From IMG/VR virus record IMGVR_UViG_3300046804_004013, positions 1 to 45,056 of that record: DNA of 45,056 nucleotides, one strand, 5' to 3'. The translations under genes and the position numbers were made by a program. The notes under the pieces are model-generated. The model had not been told where the DNA came from, did no database searches, and saw only the letters and a list, made by a program, of their open reading frames with translations. Positions 44,701-45,056 of this stretch are shown here, piece after piece (position 1 is the first letter of the stretch; each line of letters opens with the position of its first letter). The stretch is from a virus.

Positions 44701-45056
44701 TTAATTACTAGTTATGTCTGGAGAATCACTCAAATTTCTTGAAGTTTTAGTAGCTGTTGAATTTGGGGATATGTTTACAAAACATTCTCCATTATTACAT
44801 ACAATATTACCTAAAACCTCAACGTTATTTAATATATTTGAATTAAAATTAAATAAATTTACAGGTCTAGTCTGAGGTGTGGCATTTATTGAGTTTAATA
44901 GATTTAAATTAAAATAGCTATTATTAATAGTACTACTTATTCCTACTATTGAACAAGCAGAGTTATTAAACTGTCCAATAAATGAATTTGAGTTTATTCT
45001 TAGATTAGAAGCTGGAGTATTAATTGTAATAGCTTCTTGATTAGAATATCTAAATT
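44701..45056 (-). CDS. structural protein, C-terminal part (start beyond window)
   Basis: The last 118 codons of a frame that runs off the right edge; stop 44701-44703. The visible part is Asn/Ser/Ile-rich (TINTPASNLRINSNSFIGQF, SSTINNSYFNLNLLNSINAT, GNIVCNNGECFVNISPNSTA), like a β-solenoid or fibre protein. It ends SRNLSDSPDITSN. Identity cannot be given from this piece. Confidence 0.6.
   Translation of the reverse strand, partial: FRYSNQEAITINTPASNLRINSNSFIGQFNNSACSIVGISSTINNSYFNLNLLNSINATPQTRPVNLFNFNSNILNNVEVLGNIVCNNGECFVNISPNSTATKTSRNLSDSPDITSN

Overview
The window is a piece of a T4-like cyanomyovirus genome, most likely infecting marine Synechococcus or Prochlorococcus. T4 core genes (gp32, gp59, gp33, a RecB-family exonuclease) sit beside cyanophage signature genes: phoH, thyX, talC, a PTOX-type oxidase, psbA and long fibre genes built from GIGTTNP modules. 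The DNA is AT-rich. Almost everything lies on the minus strand, in tightly packed genes whose stops and starts usually overlap (ATGA, TAATG). T4-type late promoters (TATAAATA or one mismatch) precede many genes by 20-35 nt, and a few host-type -35/-10 promoters occur in the small-gene regions.

Layout in + coordinates (transcription mostly runs right to left). 1-5.0 kb: replication and late-transcription genes, phoH with an overlapping HNH endonuclease, and thyX. 5.0-5.5 kb: a glutamine riboswitch of the downstream-peptide class, with a visible pseudoknot to the Shine-Dalgarno sequence, controls a 43-aa DUF4278-like peptide and a 33-aa peptide. 5.5-8.7 kb: small phage proteins and a glutaredoxin. 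8.75-13 kb: fourteen tiny, mostly translationally coupled genes whose products share a C-terminal signature (about E-E-x5-Y-A-x2-K-F-x-H-L), together with a ClpS adaptor and a PcfJ-like protein. One member has lost both a stop and a start through what looks like a single T-to-C change. 13-14.7 kb: two late proteins, one with an SGNH-hydrolase signature. 14.7-16 kb: PTOX and transaldolase. 16-17.8 kb: small genes behind a repeated promoter/leader cassette, then a GIY-YIG endonuclease.

17.9-21.7 kb: psbA, split by four group I introns. The splice sites can be placed from the reading frame and the U/G boundary rule, and they restore a 359-codon D1 protein with canonical residue numbering (D61, D170, H332, E333). 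Intron 1 encodes a LAGLIDADG endonuclease, introns 2 and 3 encode related HNH-type proteins, and intron 4 has no ORF. The psbA leader is a structured RNA that resembles PhotoRC-II.

22-45 kb: the structural region. It holds fibre genes with shared modules, one interrupted by an in-frame TGA; a β-solenoid protein; a 1354-aa β-propeller-like repeat protein; a 1054-aa coiled-coil/β-helix protein; and lysis candidates (GH24 lysozyme, C39-like peptidase, small membrane protein). A plus-strand cassette encodes a sulfotransferase and a GT9-like glycosyltransferase. The gene products suggest a virus that sustains photosystem II electron flow, redirects carbon flow, senses glutamine and carries many mobile endonucleases. 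All functional statements rest on motif recognition by eye; no database search was run.
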